From NCBI GenBank assembly GCA_938039305.1, contig CALHUZ010000594.1:1-7835 (forward strand): DNA of 7,835 bases, read 5' to 3'. The notes beneath the pieces were generated by a model, which did no database searches, was not told where the DNA came from, and saw only the letters and a program-made list of their open reading frames with translations. Shown here piece after piece: positions 6,077-7,835 of this stretch (position 1 is its first letter; each line of letters begins with the position of its first letter). Source of the DNA: an uncultured Saprospiraceae bacterium. Lineage in GTDB: Bacteria > Bacteroidota > Bacteroidia > Chitinophagales > Saprospiraceae. Both the position numbers and the translations under genes were made by a program.

Positions 6077-7613
6077 GCACAACTCTTCTTAATGCCACCT
6101 TCAGTCGCTTTCCAAGGCTCGATTCTCCATCAGGATTGAAGTCAGCGGTTGTATGCCAAGAGTTTTCAATTTTCAATTCTTCAATCATGATCGCCTTCAT
6201 GTCTTGAGCAACTTGTTCTGAATGGATAGTAACAAAGCACTCTGTATTTAGATTAGCACTTCTTGGATCTAAATTGAAGGTGCCTATCACTGCGATGTGA
6301 TTATCTACTACCATGGACTTGGCATGAAGTCCGAAGATTGGTACGAAGTTCAATCTCCTTTGTAATTCACTTTTCATCAACTTTTTTCTAACGGCAGCAT
6401 CAGGTTTGTATTCATAGATATTTACACCTACATCTAACAGTTTCTTTCTTGATCTTTTGTATCCACTGAATGCTTCGAGGTTGTCAGTAGATGAAAGACT
6501 GTTGGTTAAGATGTGTACTTCAACACCACGGTCGACTGCTGCTTTGAAAAGGTTGATTCCGAGATCCGTTGTTACGAGATATGGGCTTTGTATGTATACA
6601 CTTGAGTCCGCAGATTGTACAAGTCTGATGAGTTCATCAGTTGTGATTCCACCTCCTTTTAGACCTTCTTCTCCATCATTCTTTCCTGGGTGATCTGAAA
6701 CAAAATCCACGCTATCTACCCAGTAGAATTTGTCGGAAGACTGCAGATAATCAAAGGCATAAGGAACAGTAGCTCTGATCTCCGGCCAGTAATTAGATGT
6801 GTCACTGGCGTATCTATTCACCCAATGATGAACAGCTCGATAATTGTAATCTTCCTTAGGATACTCTACAAGATCTTCTATTGAAATTGTAAAATCACTT
6901 TTCCAGTAAATGTCAAATTCAGACTGTACTTCTTCACAGACGTCTCCGATCAATAAAACATCACGATCTCGGAAGTTGTATTCGTGATCGTAGTCAAAGT
7001 ATTCATCCGCAATATTTCTGCCACCGGTTATAACAACCTTTTCGTCAACTATGAAAGTCTTGTGATGCATCCGTTGATTGATGCCTCTAAAGTCAGTGAT
7101 GAGATTAGATAACTTACCAGTGATGTTCTTCCCAATGTTGAGATTGGGATTGTAAATCTTAACTTCTATGTTTTCATGCTCTGCAAGTGCAAGCACATAT
7201 TCTGGATGAACATCAACCATCAAGTCATCTATGATTAGTCTGATCTTGATACCTCGACATGCCGCTCGAAGCATATAGTCACATGCGATAATTCCTATGT
7301 TGTCTTCTGAGAATATAAAGTACTGTATGTCGATGGTGCGTTGAGCTTGCTGGCTTAACCAAGCCCGAGAGATGATCGCTTCTTCACCTTCCTCAAACAC
7401 ATAAACTCCAGTCTTGTCTAAGCGCGAAGAATCTTCTGAGTATAAGTCTACAAAGATATCGTCCAGTCCATTGTTAGTGGTGATCTGATTAGTAGATTGT
7501 AGTTGGCCACAAACATCAGTATTAGGTAAATCTGGCTCTGTGTCTTGCTTTGAACAAGAAAATAAGATCATCAGAGATGAACAGAAAAGAAGAAAGAGAG
7601 TTATGGGTTTCAA
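6060..7613 (-). CDS. Phospholipase D-superfamily lipoprotein, ClsC-type cardiolipin synthase-like
   Basis: The protein has two complete HKD motifs: H183-x-K185-x4-D190 (HHKTFIVD) and H430-x-K432-x4-D437 (HAKSMVVD), the latter followed by GTFNLDPRSANLNTE. Together with ISRAWLSQQAQRTIDIQYFIF and GIKIRLIIDD, these point to the YmdC/ClsC branch of PLD-type cardiolipin synthases, which use a phosphatidyl donor and phosphatidylglycerol. Phosphatidylcholine hydrolysis or head-group exchange is an alternative. I chose TTG at 7613 (517 aa) because it gives an ideal lipoprotein signal, MKPITLFLLFCSSLMILFSC, with lipidated C20. The frame is open to a TTG at 7661, which would add 16 polar residues and overlap the upstream gene. 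No ATG is available. The gene begins 25 bases after the DUF2007 gene, likely the same transcript. The lipid anchor predicts an extracytoplasmic location. Confidence 0.85.
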   Translation of the reverse strand: MKPITLFLLFCSSLMILFSCSKQDTEPDLPNTDVCGQLQSTNQITTNNGLDDIFVDLYSEDSSRLDKTGVYVFEEGEEAIISRAWLSQQAQRTIDIQYFIFSEDNIGIIACDYMLRAACRGIKIRLIIDDLMVDVHPEYVLALAEHENIEVKIYNPNLNIGKNITGKLSNLITDFRGINQRMHHKTFIVDEKVVITGGRNIADEYFDYDHEYNFRDRDVLLIGDVCEEVQSEFDIYWKSDFTISIEDLVEYPKEDYNYRAVHHWVNRYASDTSNYWPEIRATVPYAFDYLQSSDKFYWVDSVDFVSDHPGKNDGEEGLKGGGITTDELIRLVQSADSSVYIQSPYLVTTDLGINLFKAAVDRGVEVHILTNSLSSTDNLEAFSGYKRSRKKLLDVGVNIYEYKPDAAVRKKLMKSELQRRLNFVPIFGLHAKSMVVDNHIAVIGTFNLDPRSANLNTECFVTIHSEQVAQDMKAIMIEELKIENSWHTTADFNPDGESSLGKRLKVALRRVVPKSIL

Positions 7614-7623
7614 TAAGTGGATA

Positions 7624-7641
7624 TAAGTTAGCTCTAACTTA
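7624..7641. repeat. Perfect inverted repeat spanning the DUF2007 stop codon and the PLD leader
   Basis: TAAGTTAG (7624-7631) and CTAACTTA (7634-7641) are perfect 8-base arms around CT. On the minus strand the element starts exactly at the TAA stop of the DUF2007 gene and ends 10 bases before the TTG proposed as the PLD start. It is followed by no T run, so it is not a typical terminator. Its position suits control of PLD translation by the passing ribosome, or an operator (inference). Confidence 0.45.
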
Positions 7642-7827
7642 CAAAACCTCCTCCTCTTCAAGTATTTTCCTTGCTTCTTGCGCCTGTTCTGCGTCTACAT
7701 AAAGCTGGATATCACCAAATAAACCAGCATGCGCCGAATCCGTCTTATCGACAGTGAAAGACTCAATTCCGGCAAGTTTTAGAACGTGCTGCGCTGTCTT
7801 TATCTTTATCTGAGACACTGTGAACAT
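7639..7827 (-). CDS. DUF2007 family small protein
   Basis: A 62-aa cytoplasmic protein with no signal peptide or membrane segment. The pattern KTAQHVLKLAGIESFTVDKTDSAHAGLFGDIQLYVDAEQAQEARKILEEEE matches the DUF2007 ('putative prokaryotic signal transducing protein') fold: a helix, a strand ending near residue 26, a small loop with G-x-I-x-L-Y-V, then a helix with an alternating acidic/Ala pattern. The molecular role of the family is unknown. I took the ATG at 7827, but the frame remains open (GTA, AGA) to the window edge and relatives often have a few more N-terminal residues, so the true start may lie outside. The end GAGGAGGAGG encodes the Glu run and is also a Shine-Dalgarno-like purine stretch upstream of the PLD gene. 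Confidence 0.72.
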   Translation of the reverse strand: MFTVSQIKIKTAQHVLKLAGIESFTVDKTDSAHAGLFGDIQLYVDAEQAQEARKILEEEEVL

Positions 7828-7835
7828 TACTCTTT

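Noticed and set aside
7659..7661. TTG at 7661 as the PLD start
   Set aside because: It would put 16 polar residues before the lipoprotein signal and overlap the DUF2007 gene; TTG at 7613 gives a normal 20-residue lipoprotein signal.
1..7835. Search for tRNA, rRNA, CRISPR repeats, transposase genes, terminal repeats and att-like direct repeats
   Set aside because: Nothing with the required structure was seen; short repeats such as the duplicated CTATAGTAGGAG inside pcs look like chance within coding sequence.

Overview
The window looks like a chromosomal segment of a low-GC Bacteroidota bacterium (sub-lineage not resolvable by eye). The supporting signs are two short lipoproteins with FFASC/FIGC-type lipoboxes, start sites without clear Shine-Dalgarno sequences, a TPR-fused serine hydrolase, and a lipoprotein combining an EF-hand-like loop with a lipocalin-like domain. 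Coding density is high: every gap between genes is under 200 bases. I saw no tRNA, rRNA, CRISPR array, insertion sequence or phage gene.

Layout. Bases 1-310 hold the 3' end of a DinB/DUF1572-type gene (+). It converges on a secreted serine-beta-lactamase-like hydrolase with C-terminal TPR repeats (-, 358-1800). That gene is divergent from an SMP-30/gluconolactonase-like beta-propeller lipoprotein (+, 1923-2879). A small lipoprotein (+, 3015-3554) with a Cys-flanked EF-hand-like loop and a lipocalin-like domain follows. These four look like unrelated single genes.

The right half (3723-7827) is the coherent part and looks like a phospholipid head-group module. A sodium:solute symporter (-, 3723-5312) is strikingly similar to the animal high-affinity choline transporter CHT1/SLC5A7. 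It is divergent, over a few dozen bases, from a phosphatidylcholine synthase (pcs, +, about 5354-6076), which condenses choline with CDP-diacylglycerol. The end of pcs overlaps the end of a convergent two-HKD phospholipase D/ClsC-type cardiolipin synthase-like lipoprotein (-, 6060-7613), which lies downstream of a DUF2007 gene (-, 7639-7827). The inferred job is to import host or environmental choline, convert it directly to phosphatidylcholine, and remodel phospholipids with the PLD enzyme.

The start sites in this module are odd. The symporter, pcs and PLD frames all lack an in-frame ATG where homology or signal-peptide structure wants one. In the symporter an ATG sits 29 bases upstream in another frame. 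It is joined to the main frame by an exactly phased A_AAA_AAC heptamer, which suggests frameshifting, tract-length variation or a one-base sequence error.
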